Assembly (NCBI GenBank): GCA_013339895.1
Contig: JABACO010000005.1
Span: 12,148,360-12,212,359 of the forward strand
Direction: 5' to 3'
Length of the DNA stretch: 64,000 nt
Origin: Ephydatia muelleri
Taxonomy: Eukaryota; Porifera; Demospongiae; Spongillida; Spongillidae
Under the pieces are notes generated by a model. It ran no database searches, was not told the origin of the DNA, and saw only the letters and a list, made by a program, of their open reading frames with translations. Below, piece by piece: positions 39,190-51,800 of the stretch. Each line of letters begins with the position of its first letter. Position 1 is the first letter of the stretch. Both the position numbers and the translations under genes were made by a program.

Positions 39190-40580
39190 ATGAATGCGTC
39201 ACATCTTCCTGCGATTGCCAGCATTCCGCTGACTGCGAATCGGACGGCGCATCGTTTCGGGGACGAGCGGCCCACCCACAGCAGCAGGCCGCGTCGCCAT
39301 CCACGCCCCGGAGATGTGTACAGACGCCCGAGGACCAGCTCCTGCCCGGTCAACCAGCCCCGCCCACTCGGGCTCCTCCCCAACCGCAGCTCGGAGACGT
39401 GGAAGGACATGGTGCGCATGTTGGCGACACCCACGACGGGAGGGAGCCGACCCTCTGCGTGGGGAGAAGACGAAGGAGCCGGCGTGAGGGATGCAAAGGC
39501 AACGAACATCCCACAGGGTGTTTCATATCGCTGTCCTGCCCTGGCATCGACCAAGCCAGTCGACGGGTCTCCGAATAAGGACGACAGAGCGTACCGGGAG
39601 CTGCTCCTGAGGTGCAAGATCGCCGAGTACGGATTACTGAAGGAGACGGGCGAGAGAGGTGGAGCGATCTCGCCGCAGAGACCCAACACGCGACGGGCTC
39701 GCAAGAGGAGCGGATCCGTGTACCCACGAGATGCTGAAGCAAGGTGGGGCTCTGCTTGACACGCCGATGGTCCTCCCCTCGCTTAATATTATGCATAATT
39801 TCAAAAGTCATTAGAAATTTAAAATGCATATTGTCTTTCCTTTTCATGCTGTACACTAGCACTTCGCAGTACGTTCATCTTGAGTACATTAACTTCGTCG
39901 GCCAAGCCCAGCTCTGGAACAAACTGCTGACTTCAGACAGGAGGTTTGCCCTGGAGTGGCAACCCTGCAGTCGATGTCTGGAGAGGGGAACAAAGTGTTC
40001 CCATCGCATAGTCCTGCGCACTGGTGGGGGCTACATTGTACTCGACTGCAGTGATCTCTCTGAAGATGACAAGCAAAAGCTCTTTGGTAATCACTCCTCC
40101 CTCCCTCCCTCCCTCCCTCCCTCCCTCCCTCCCTCCCTCATGTCCACATATATGGTAAAGCAATTGCAGTCTGACTGTACATGTGAGGTGTCTGCGCCTA
40201 CATACCTATAACACGTTCACTTTTACTTCCACTCCAACAGAACACATAACAGCCACCAGTGATAACAACGAAGGTGGCCATATTGACGGTGGAGGTGTGT
40301 CAGCAGGGGACTCAAGCACCAACACCAATGCAGGCCTTGGTAACAGCAACGACATTGAAGGGGGCAACAAAAATGGTGGTGGTGGTGGTGGTGGTGATGG
40401 TGGTGGTGGTGGCCAGGGCAATGGTGGTGGTGTTCTTAAGAAGAGAGGGAAGAGTGAAGCCAATCAGGGAGGCACAGGGGAACAGACTAACAGAGATCAA
40501 GATGATCAGGTGATCTGTGGAGACACATGTGTGAGGGTGCATGTTGTGACCACTGGTGATTAGTGGGATGTAATGGATTG

Positions 40581-40615
<35 letters not shown>

Positions 40616-43600
40616 TGTGTGTGTGTGAGTGTGTGTGTGCGTGTTTGTGTGTGTGTGTGCAGAGTGCACTCCATTAAATCATACGGGTATTCTCTGGGCC
40701 ATTAAAAATAGTAGACCTGGTATAAAGCACTGCAATTATATTTTGTCTCCCATTGACACACACACACTTACAATGCACACACACACACACATACACACAC
40801 AAATACACACACATACACACACACAACATGCATACACACACACAAACACACACACACACACACCACACATGCACATGGCACATACACACCCCACACATAC
40901 TTGAAATGTCATTCAAAGGCTGATGGGAGTGGTTTTGTCACAGCAAGCTCTGGACACATTAAGACCGAGTGAGTGATTTCTACTTACACACAACCCAGTA
41001 CTTTTGAGAAGACCTTATAAATGTTGCGTCCCCTCTTTTGCAGAAAAGACCATACAGAGGGTAAGTCAAGCACAATGCCTTGTCTCCAGCCTCACCACCT
41101 GACTGCCAGGTGTGCAAGGAGTGAGAAGAGGAGGTGAGGAAGGAGGGTGGGACGTGGGAGGAAGCCAGACAGAAGCGGATCGCGCCGTCAACGCAGGAGC
41201 CTCTTCCACCTCTGTGAAGTCGGGTGGTAGTGGTGGGGATGGGGACCTGGGACCCTCGACGTCCAAAGTGCATGTGAGGTTCAGTAATCGTCCCCAGAGC
41301 TCAGCACAGAGAAGGCTGCTGGGAAAGGGTGCGGACAGCGCAAGGAGAGCCACAAATCTCGAGGTACTCCTCCTTCTGAAATGCATGCACATTATATATC
41401 TAATGAACTGGAGAATTGAGTGTATGCATTTGTGTGTGCATGTGTATATACGTGTGTGTATGTGTGTATGTGTGTATGTGTGTGTATGCATGTGTGTGTA
41501 TGTGCGTGTATGCATGTGTGTGTATGTGTGTGTATGCATGTGTGTGTGTGTATGCATGTGTGTGTGTGTATGCATGTGTGTGTGTGTGTGTGCTGGGTGC
41601 AAATGCATTCGAGTCTGTCCACTTCATATTACTATATACTATATTCTTCATTAATTCATTAATTTTGTATGCATTTTCTGTTTGTGAGTGTGATTGTATG
41701 CGTGTAGGCAGTGTGTATGTGTGTATGTGTGTATGTGTGTGTATGTATGTGTGTATGTGTGTGTATGTGTGTGTATGTGTGCGTGTGTATTAAGCATACA
41801 GACTTGGCTCATCTGTCTGTACTCTTGTGCAGCGTCGCACTAAAGGAGGAAAGGTCAAAGGTGACGAGGATGACCTTATTGGGGCTGGCCACCCGCCAAG
41901 AGCTAGGGAAGATGGAGGAGGAGGAGGAGGAGGAGGAGGAGGAGGAGGGGATGTGCAGGTATTTGGGTCACTCTTATAACGACGTTTTACACAATCTCTG
42001 CATCCGACCAACAAGCATTGTGATATGGTGCATGTAGGAGGGAGGCGCAAATATTAATATCATGTATGACATCTTCAGTACCACAACTGTTGTATGATAT
42101 CATCAGTGCTTATCTGATCTCACATGCATGTTTGCATACTGAGCTTGACCAAGCATGGTTCTGTGAGCATACACTCGTACTGATGAAAACACACACAATA
42201 CATATACCCACATGTGCATACTACACACACACATGCACACATGCACAACACCACCATACACACATGTGCACACTACACACACGCACACTACACACATGCA
42301 CACATGCACAACACCACCATACACACATGTGCACACTACACACACGCACACTACACACATGCACACATGCACAACACCACCATACACACATGTGCACACT
42401 ACACACACGCACACTACACACATGCACACATGCACAACACCACCATACACACATGTGCACACTACACACACGCACACTACACACATGCACATTACACACA
42501 TGCACACTACACACATGCACATTATACATATGCACACATACACACATACACACCTGCAGGAGGACAAGCATCGCAGAGATCTAGAGAAATTCAAGTATCA
42601 CAACGACACAAGTGATGACAATCAGCCAAAGCCACCATACCACCAAAACCTGTAAGTTGTGTGATCACATGACCATAGGGGTGCTAAACACACATTTTGT
42701 CACTAGCTGACCATACAATGGGTCCTTACCTCCTAAGCTATCCTCATTCCTCCTTTTTCTTCCATCCTCCCTTCCACTCATCCCTCTTCCCCCTTCCGTT
42801 TCCTCTTTCCTCCTCCCCTTCCCTCCCATTCTTCTCCATTCTTCTTTCTCCTTCCTCCAATTTTTCTCCTTTCTCTCCCAATCCCTTCCCTCCCTTCCTC
42901 CCCTTCATCACCCTCCCTTCCTCCCCTTCATCACCCTCCCCCTCATTCTCTTCCCTTTTCCCTCTCCTATCCTCCCTTCCCCTCCTCCCCTTTCCCCTCT
43001 CCCCTTTCCCCTCCTCCCGTTTCCCTCCTCCTCCCCTTTCCCCTCCTCCTCCCCTTTCCCCTCCTCCTCCCCTTTCCCCTCCTCCTCCCCTTTCCCCTCC
43101 TCCTCCCCTTTCCCCTCCTCCTCCCCTTTCCCCTCCTCCTCCCCTTTCCCCTCCTCCTCCTCTTTCCCCTCTTCCACCTCTTTCCTCTCCTTCACCCTTT
43201 CCTCTCCTCCACCCTTTCCTCTCCTCCACCCCTTTCACCTCTCTCCTCTCCCCTCCTCTCCCCTCCTCTCCTCTCCCCTCCTCTCCTCTCCCCTCCTCTC
43301 CCCTCCTCTCCCCTCCTCTCCCCTCCTCTCCTCTCCTCTCCCCTCCTCTCCCCTCCTCTCCCCTCCTCTCCTCTCCTCTCCCCTCCTCTCCTCTCCCCTC
43401 CTCTCCTCTCCCCTCCTCTCCTCTCTCCCTCCTCTCCTCTCCCCTCTCCCCTCCTCTCCTCTCCCCTCCTCTCCCTCCTCTCCTCTCCCCTCCTCTCCTC
43501 TCCTCTCCTCTCCTCTCCTGCCCTTTCCTCCCTCCCCCCCCTTCCCTTTAGCAAGCCCCACCACTCCAAACGTAACGACTTGAAGGCTCTGCAGTGCACA

Positions 43601-44478
43601 CTCCAGGAGCTACAGGGTATAGACCCTCTGGACTACTTGGCCAAGTACTGTATCATAGACCAGGAGAAGCTGCCCCACTACCGGAGGGTCTACGACAACG
43701 TGGACCGGGACGAGGACGATGAGATTGGAGTCTCGGAACTGGACTTTGCCCTCAAGGCAGTGAACTATGAACTTATAACCGATGCGGAGATGAGATATGT
43801 GCACAGTGTAAGTAGAGAGATACACACACACACATGTACACACCTACACATGTACATACGTACACATACACATATATACACCTACACATGTATACACCTA
43901 CACACGCATTAACACACATACACTCACATGTATACGAACACAGACACACACACATGCACACGTACACATGTGCACTTGCACACACATGTGCTCACACAAA
44001 CGTATACACGTACACATACATTAGCACACACACATACACACATACACATACATACATGATACATGTACATACACAGGCACATGCACTCTGCACGCACGTC
44101 ATGTACACACACACAAACGCACACACACACACACATGCACACACATGGAACATGCACATAAGGGTGTGTGTGTGTGTACAATTATACAAACACCCACATA
44201 CCTCACGGCACATCAAAAGGTATTGCACAATTATACAGAACACGTATACATGCACATGCATGCAAATAACACATACCCTACATATGCACATATGCACACG
44301 CAGAAGTGGAAGATTAAACCATAGCCACTATAAAGCATTACTCAATAACTTGATACATGGTGTAAGATGGAAGGCTGTGTGTGTATGTGTGTGCATGTGT
44401 GTGTACATTGTATATATATGTGTGTGTGCATGTCATCAAATAGATACAGGCATTGTGATTTGCAAACTGCATGTTGGG

Positions 44479-44544
<66 letters not shown>

Positions 44545-45560
44545 TTTGCACAAACGTGACCCAAGCTGTGAGGTGTGTTGTTGACATGGCAACATTCCAT
44601 CTCATCTCCTTCCTCCTCCCCTCTCCTATCCAGGTCCTAGAGTTGGCTGGACGCTACAAGCTCAACTTCCGGCTGTTCTCTTTGGTGGCTGCTCTCTCCG
44701 AGAAAGTGGTGGCACTTGAGTAAGTCATCCCTGTCACTGAAGTGATTCAGGACACACCCACACACCCACACACACACACACACACGCACACACACACACC
44801 ACACACACACACACACACAGATTGCACAGCACAATGCCCGCATCCTATGCATCATGCTTTGACGTGCACACACATCCTCACATATACTCAGTGTCACATG
44901 CACACAGCCTAAGCTTGAACACAACACTCATCCCATACAAAGCACACGTGATATGTTTTTTGTTTTATTCCCACACATAGAGACATGGTGAAGAGGCTGG
45001 TCAACCAGATGGACTGTGAGGCACTGGAAACCAAGATGAAGAAATGCAAGGCATGCCACCCACCACCCCCAATCTTCCCACACACAAAGGAGAATGGAGA
45101 GTGGCACAGTCCTAATTAGGAGCCTGCCAGATATTTGTAGTAGGCTAATGTAATTGATAGCCTCAATTCATGAGGTGGGGGTGGTTGAAAAGAGCATGAT
45201 TTAAGAAGGTGCCTCTTAATGTGCCCCTCCCCTTCCCTTAAGAACTGTCTGTCTAAGAATACCACCTCATTGTCTGCCCCCCCCCCCCCCCCCCCCCCCC
45301 CACGTCCATAGGAGCTGTTCTACCTTCTGGCAGACAGCGAAACCTCTCACCAGGGTGGAGTGGTGACATCATCGAGCCTAGCTGTTGAGCTGCAGGCAGG
45401 AGGCCTTACCAGCGACCATGTTGGCTACGTGGTGGACCGCCTCAACCACCAGGGCAAAGGGATCGTGGAGTTCCTCGACTATCTCACCTACGTGCCACTG
45501 TTTGTGGAGATACATGATTCCATATATGGAAACCCTCTGGACTTCTCAAGAATGAAATGA
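39190..45560 (+). CDS. EF-hand protein of unknown function
   Basis: Exons read at 39190-39743, 39860-40086, 40241-40509, 41044-41060, 41126-41363, 41833-41958, 42560-42651, 43552-43807, 44634-44719, 44981-45050 and 45312-45560. Phases agree throughout, giving 727 aa. The 17-base exon 4 and the exon 5 acceptor are the least certain. The N-terminus is basic and probably disordered. Exon 2 has a Cys pair (CSRCLERGTKCSH). Exon 3 encodes Asn/Gly-rich sequence and exon 6 a polyglycine run. Exon 8 has a canonical EF-hand loop (DRDEDDEIGVSE: acidic at 1, 3, 5 and 12), after DPLDYLAKYCIIDQEKL. The last exons (CKELFYLLADSE...GKGIVEFLDYLTYVPLF) look like degenerate EF-hand pairs. The family is not recognised. 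The start could instead be the ATG at 39154 or 39409. Intron 10 appears to use a GC donor. Confidence 0.75.
40091..40140. repeat. (CCCT)n tract
   Basis: About 48 bases of CCCT directly after the exon 2 donor of the EF-hand gene. Confidence 0.95.
40580..40880. repeat. (GT)n followed by (CA)n
   Basis: A GT tract at 40580-40663 and a CA-rich tract at 40757-40890 in the same intron form long inverted low-complexity arms that could pair in the transcript. Confidence 0.9.
41416..41795. repeat. GTATGCATGTGTGT minisatellites
   Basis: Two TG-rich arrays (41430-41593 and 41695-41795) with regular GTATGCAT and GTATGTGT units in intron 5 of the EF-hand gene. Confidence 0.9.
42230..42540. repeat. 63-bp minisatellite
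   Basis: Four highly similar copies of a 63-bp unit containing AACACCACCATACACACATG, followed by shorter CACATTACACACATG units, ending about 20 bases before the exon 7 acceptor. Confidence 0.94.
42740..43545. repeat. 800-bp polypyrimidine tract in intron 7
   Basis: Over 95% C/T on the + strand, with an 18-bp (CCTTTCCCCTCCTCCTCC) block at about 43020-43165 and a CTCTCCCCTCCT block at 43230-43520. It ends directly at the exon 8 acceptor (43551). Long pyrimidine tracts with mirror symmetry can form triplex (H-DNA). Confidence 0.95.
43815..44165. repeat. CA/TA-rich tract in intron 8
   Basis: Degenerate CACACATGTACACATAC sequence directly after the exon 8 donor. Confidence 0.85.
44480..44541. 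repeat. (GT)n in intron 8
   Basis: Pure GT tract of about 58 bases, roughly 95 bases upstream of exon 9. Confidence 0.95.
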
Positions 45561-45614
45561 AGTGATGCCTTTCACTTCTGTTTTGAACAACAACATTTAT
45601 AACTTGTAGTTTCA

Positions 45615-45725
45615 TTGAAACCACATCCCTGTCACCACACCCTCACTTATGCCACCACATCACCACACTCCTGTCACCACACCCCTCACTTATGCCACCA
45701 CATCACCACACTCCTGTCACAATGC
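45615..45725. repeat. Short tandem repeat in EF-hand gene 3' UTR
   Basis: Two copies of a roughly 52-base unit made of CTGTCACCACACCC and TCACTTATGCCACCACATCA, with partial flanking copies. Confidence 0.85.
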
Positions 45726-45788
45726 CACACACCCAGTTCATGCTATTTATAGCGGCATAACAGCTGTAACTATAACACTTCAATGAAA

Positions 45789-45794
45789 AATAAA
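45789..45794 (+). terminator. Polyadenylation signal of the EF-hand gene
   Basis: AATAAA lies 229 bases after the stop codon, in AT-rich context, about 100 bases from the SDF2 stop codon on the other strand. Confidence 0.6.
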
Positions 45795-45890
45795 GAAAAT
45801 GAATGTGCACTAAATTGAGCACGTATTGTCAGTTATAGTGATATGCTCACTACATATTCTTCCACTGTTTCTTTAAAAGGCCAACATTTT

Positions 45891-48800
45891 CTAGAGGGTC
45901 TTGCTGGGCTCCATGTACACACCCTCCTGTGAACACAATGAAAGAAAATGGTAACACACACCCATCACCCAAAATACTGTTACACACAACACCAAACCCC
46001 AGAAACTCATTACGGATAGTATTTGTGACCACTCCCATAGCACAGTACAGGGGTAGAAGAAAACAAAGATATATCCACACCCCACAGCGAAGCACAACAC
46101 AACTGTTTAAAGTAACAGCCATACATGGTGTATGTGTGTGTGTGGGGGGGAGGGACAAGAGGGAGAGGAGACCTGACCAAGTGCTCCTTGTACAAGCTGC
46201 ACATACAGCCAGCAGTCACTTCACACACACAAAGGCACATGCACAACAGATGTTGTAAATACCACACACACACAAAACACACAGATGGCGACACATGCCT
46301 ACTGTACACATGCACACACAACCAGAACACCCATTGAGAGGTATATGGGCAAACACCTGAGGTGAAGTTCACACATCTGCTTCGTGGGACATGACTAATG
46401 GGTGTGTTTGATCCAACAGGTGGGTGGGAAAGGTAGAGTCAGGACTGCCAAGGAAGGACATAATTGCACACCCCACAATTTGTGTCTTTTTTTCTTCTTT
46501 TATTAGGCCTAGATAAATAGACTCAATAAGAGTCTCCGGAGGCCTATTCATTCAAGAGTGAAGACCACAATTTGCCGCTTGCTTTGAGTCACATACACAC
46601 ACTTAAAAGTTTCTCTTTTCTGTTCTGTCTCCTCTAATTTATAAGAGTAGCTTTTTCCTATATTGACTGTATTGAATTGTATTAGCTTCTTTCCCTTCTA
46701 AAACATTTCTCTCCCTATATCAGCATTTCACTTGTAAAATGCCAGCCACAAGTACGAATCTAGAGGGGCGGAGCCCAACGACCCAAGAGGGGTGGAGACA
46801 ACTCCGCAATTGGTTCCTCCCTGAGGGGTGGAGCCCACAAGAAGGGAGGAGCCCCACAATCTTCCAGGAGAGGGGTGGAGCCAATTCTCATCTCCACCGA
46901 TAAATGACCACCAGGAAGGCCAGCTGCCTTGCCATCTTGGCCACGAGGAAGGCCAGCTGCCTTGCCATCTTGGCCATGAGGAAGGCCAGCTGCCTTGCCA
47001 TCTTGGCCACGAGGAAGGCCAGCTGCCTTGCCATCTTGGCCACGAGGAAGGCCAGCTGCCTTGCCATCTTGGCCAACTTTTTGTTGAGACATTAAACCAT
47101 TCATAAAGAATACTTGCAAACCACTATCAAACCAATGCACATGGGTGTGTTATGATGTGTACATTTTTTATGTACGCGGAGGTGTGTGTGTGTGTGTTTG
47201 AATACATTCATGTGACTTATTAACTTCATGACACAACATAAATACTTATCTGCTTTCCCATCTTAACAGCTCCATAATAGTGCCATAAAAGTATTCACAC
47301 TGCTAAATCCTTCCATCCAGCAGTTCTAAGCAATAAGGATGGCACCTGGAGTGTGTCAACCTCAGCAGTACCATTACAATAACTGTCTTATGACCTCATC
47401 ACCTCTGGCTCTACTCCAAATAACTGTCTTATGACCTCATTACTGTCTTATGACCTCATCACCTCTAGCTCTACTCCAAATAACTGTCTTATGACCTCAT
47501 TACTGTCTTATGACCTCATCACCTCTGGCTCTACAAATAACTGTCTTATGACCTCATTACTGTCTTATGACCTCATTACTGTCTTATGACCTCATTACTG
47601 TCTTATGACCTCATCACCTCTGGCCCTACTCACAATATGGTTTACTGAGTGGTGACAAGCACTTCTTGAGTGATGTTCTTTTTTTTTTTTAGGACAGCTC
47701 GTCTCTCTCTCAGGCCGGTCAGAAACAGGGCTGGCTTACAAGTGCTAGTGGGTTAATGAGTTAGGGACCATCCACTGGACTTAGAATCTACGCTTAGAAT
47801 GCAACGAACATTGCTGTACTTTTGTGCCTGACTGTAAGGTTCAATAACCTCTACATATCTGGGGTGTAGCAAGAGATGGCTCTAGTGCACCAACAGAGAC
47901 AATCTGGGATTAACATCTACTGTTAGGTTGGTTTTTACGGTGCAAAGTCCACTGTAATCAAAAGCATTAATCATGGGCTATTTTTCATACAGGGCCGGGG
48001 ATGGAGGGAAAGCACAATAAATCCCTTGGACAATCCTTGGACAATTAATAAATCCTATCTGAATATAAAAGCTAACCACATAGTCATTACATGGAATAGC
48101 TCATTGCATCATAATTTGAAGTACTTTTGTCTATCATTGTGTACTCTACAGAGGACATACAAATGTAGAAGTATTCATAGAGGTCACAAAGGTCAACTGG
48201 TGAATGGTCTTAAGTCCTAGTGAGTTCTTAAAGTCCTAGTGAGTTCTTAAAGTCCTAGTGAAGCAGCAGTAGCCTTAAAGGTCCTAGTGAAGCAGCAGTA
48301 GCCTTAAAGGTCCTAGTGAAGCAGCAGGTAGCCTTAAAGTCCTAGTGAAGCAGCAGGTAGCTTCTTAAAGTCCTAGTGAAGCAGCAGGTAGCCTTAAAGT
48401 CCTAGTGAAGCAGCAGGTAGCTTCTTAAAGTCCTAGTGAAGCAGCAGGTAGCCTTAAAGTCCTAGTGAAGCAGCAGGTAGCCTTAAAGTCCTAGTGAAGC
48501 AGCAGGTAGCTTCTTAAAGTCCTAGTGAAGCAGCAGGTAGCCTTAAAGTCCTAGTGAAGCAGCAGGTAGCATCTTAAAGTCCTAGTGAAGCAGCAGGTAG
48601 CATCTTAAAGTCCTAGTGAAGCAGCAGGTAGCTTCTTAAAGTCCTAGTGAAGCAGCAGGTAGCTTCTTAAAGTCCTATTATCCCAACCTTTCAACCTTTG
48701 TGACCTCTATGAATATTGCATAACTCCTTTTTCTTGGTCATTCAAGTTCTGAGTTGGAATGCTGGATTTTGGGCATCACAATTAAAAGCTGACACACTAC

Positions 48801-51800
48801 AGACCATAATACGACACGACAGTAATCAGTATCATCCATTCAATTGCATTCAATTGGATTCCATTAAAAAATCGTACACCCGTATGGATAACAATAAATA
48901 GTGTTCGGGGGTGTGTGTGTGTGTTTGGAAATATGATGTTGTCCAGGCAGGTAGGTGCATGTACCATTACAAAGCAACCCCTTGGAAGCTTCCATAACAG
49001 GAGCCTTGTTGCTACAACCACATTCCATACATAAGCTCCTTCAGGCATTCTGGCCACATCACAGAAGAGCCTACTCTTTTAGCTATTCTCTGTGGACTAG
49101 CTGGATTGGTCAAACATCCTAATCATAAACAGGTCATACATACAAATCATAATCCACCTAAAGCAGTCACCCAAAGAGGTCAGAATTGTTCAACCAATAT
49201 GATGGAGGTGCCTGCAATACAGAATGTAGTAGCATCAATCAGGACTGTCCCGGACCAACAACAATGAGGAGAGGTGATCATTATGATCAGGTGATCACTG
49301 GGGCCCCAACATGCGTCAATCAGGACTGTCCCGGATCAACAACAATGAGGAGAGGTGATCATTATGATCAGGTGATCACTGGGGCCCCAACATGCGTCAA
49401 TCAGGACTGTCCCGGACCAACAACAATGAGGAGAGGTGATCATTATGATCAGGTGATCACTGGGGCACCAACATGCGTCAATCAGGACTGTCCCGGACCA
49501 ACAACAATGAGGAGAGGTGATCATTATGATCAGGTGATCACTGGGGCACCAACATGCATCAATCAGGACTGTCCCGGACCAACAACAATGAGGAGAGGTG
49601 ATCATTATGATCAGGTGATCACTGGGGCACCAACATGCGTCAATCAGGACTGTCCCGGACCAACTACAACGAGGAGAGGTGATCATTATGATCAGGTGAT
49701 CACTGGGGCACCAACATGCGTCAATCAGGACTGTCCCGGACCAACAACAATGAGGAGAGGTGATCATTATGATCAGGTGATCACTGGGGCACCAACATGT
49801 GTCAATCAGGACTGTCCCGGACCAACAACAATGAGGAGAGGTGATCATTATGATCAGGTGATCACTGGGGCACCAATATGCGTCAATCAGGACTGTCCCG
49901 GACCAACAACAATGAGGAGAGGTGATCATTATGATCAGGTGATCACTGGGGCACCAACATGCATCAATCAGGACTGTCCCGGACCAACAACAATGAGGAG
50001 AGGTGATCATTATGATCAGGTGATCACTGGGGCATCAACATGCGTCAATCAGGACTGTCCCGGACCAACAACAATGAGGAGAGGTGATCATTATGATCAG
50101 GTGATCACTGGGGCACCAACATGCATCAATCAGGACTGTCCCGGACCAACAACAATGAGGAGAGGTGATCATTAGGTGATCACTGGGGCACCAACATGTA
50201 GGCCATATTGGCATAAGGTCGCTCGAGAACCATTTTTATTAACCATGGTCGTTCAATGAGTGTGACTGAAGCGAAAATTAAAATCCATTCTCAATAGTAC
50301 CAGTTCAGATTTAGGACAATATTACACGTAAAAGGTCAAACACAAATTTAGTGGATACTTGTCCCTGCAAACACAGCAAGAAGGGAATCCCCATATATAT
50401 ATCTACATGACCTTTGGATATACATGAACCTCGGATAGAACTTCCAGTGATTCAGCTCATTATCGCTATTATACAACCAGGTACAGACAGGTATAAAGGT
50501 TGAACTGCCAATTGGTGGTACAAATGGAGTAAATGGGCCTGTAATCTCAATGCTTATATTTCTTACTGTGCCTGCAGTCGAGCAATGTCCAAGTTTTATC
50601 TTTTGATTTAGTTTGGGTGCTTGCAAAAGGGTGATACTCTAGTGGAGATGTTGGAGAATGGTTCTAGTAGACTAGTGGCCCCCCCCCCCCCCCCCCCCCC
50701 CACTCGACCTGCAACACGGTACCTTGGTAAGGTGGAGTGGGATGGGGTGGGGGGGAGAGATAGGTGATTGACGGCAAGAAGTGAGGCATTCAACATAACA
50801 TGTGGGGGGAGGGGTGGGGGGAGGGGTGGGGCGCAAGAACATAGCCACACGCTGGTCTATTTCTTATTGATATGGTTTAAAGACTTTTAAATCAAGTTTT
50901 ATACTATAATGGACATAACTCTGTGCAGACAGCTCTGGTGCAGACAGACACACCTGTTCATTAAAATGCATGATCCCAAACACCCTTGTCAAACTGACAA
51001 CCAGCAATGACCTGCACTTGTAGTTTTCAACACACACGTGCAGCTCTAAGCGTGTCCGTGTGGTGTGTGGGATGTGCGATATTCCACTTTGTACTCTACT
51101 GCAGTACGCATGCAAAGTATGCATGCCCTCATTGTGTTGGCATCTGCACAAACAATGACCATGGGCCATAGCTCCCTTTTATGCGACTACAATAATATTT
51201 CAACAGCAAAATGTTCTCTATTCATGACATGAACGTAACATATCACATGACGTGTTTGTGTTTTAGAAAACAATAAACACGCTAATCTTTAAGTGTCTGT
51301 TCATGTGACTGGAGACCAACCAATTACAGTTAAGACCTCAAATTTGTTTACAAGTACACGACTCAGGTGTCCATCTCTGATCGAAATTTGAGGTACACAC
51401 CCCAGTGGTTATGGAGATTTACTGATCGTCTTTTGGAGGTCTGTTGGGACTAAGGGCTATACAGCTGCAAAAATTCGACTTAAGCTCCACTTTTTAGGAA
51501 TCATATTGCAAAATGCCTGCAGTTTTTATATGCCAATTTTTATTTACTATTTGTATGCTGTCAGTATAAAATATTCGCCAAAGTTTTATCGTATGGATGA
51601 TTGCGATCTCCGTGACATTACAACAATGATTTTAATTATTAGGAGTGCCACTAACGCTTGCAATAATAATACATTGTGCATGTGTTGCGTACATACAACC
51701 ATCAAAGACAACTCTGCAGTGTCTAAAAACATTACTGTGTCACATGTGCTTACTACCTTTGGCTTTTTCACCCGCTTTCGAGGAGTAACAAAGTCTGATA

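Noticed and set aside
42697..43599. Pro/Ser-rich (+) and Glu/Arg/Gly-rich (-) long frames
   Set aside because: Translation of a polypyrimidine tract within an intron of the EF-hand gene.
48172..48715. CRISPR-like array
   Set aside because: Repeats are contiguous without unique spacers, and the genome is eukaryotic.
49186..50175. 329-codon + strand frame with Cys-rich 27-residue repeats
   Set aside because: Period divisible by three with no stops; variation shows no protein constraint and no signal peptide or splice context is seen.
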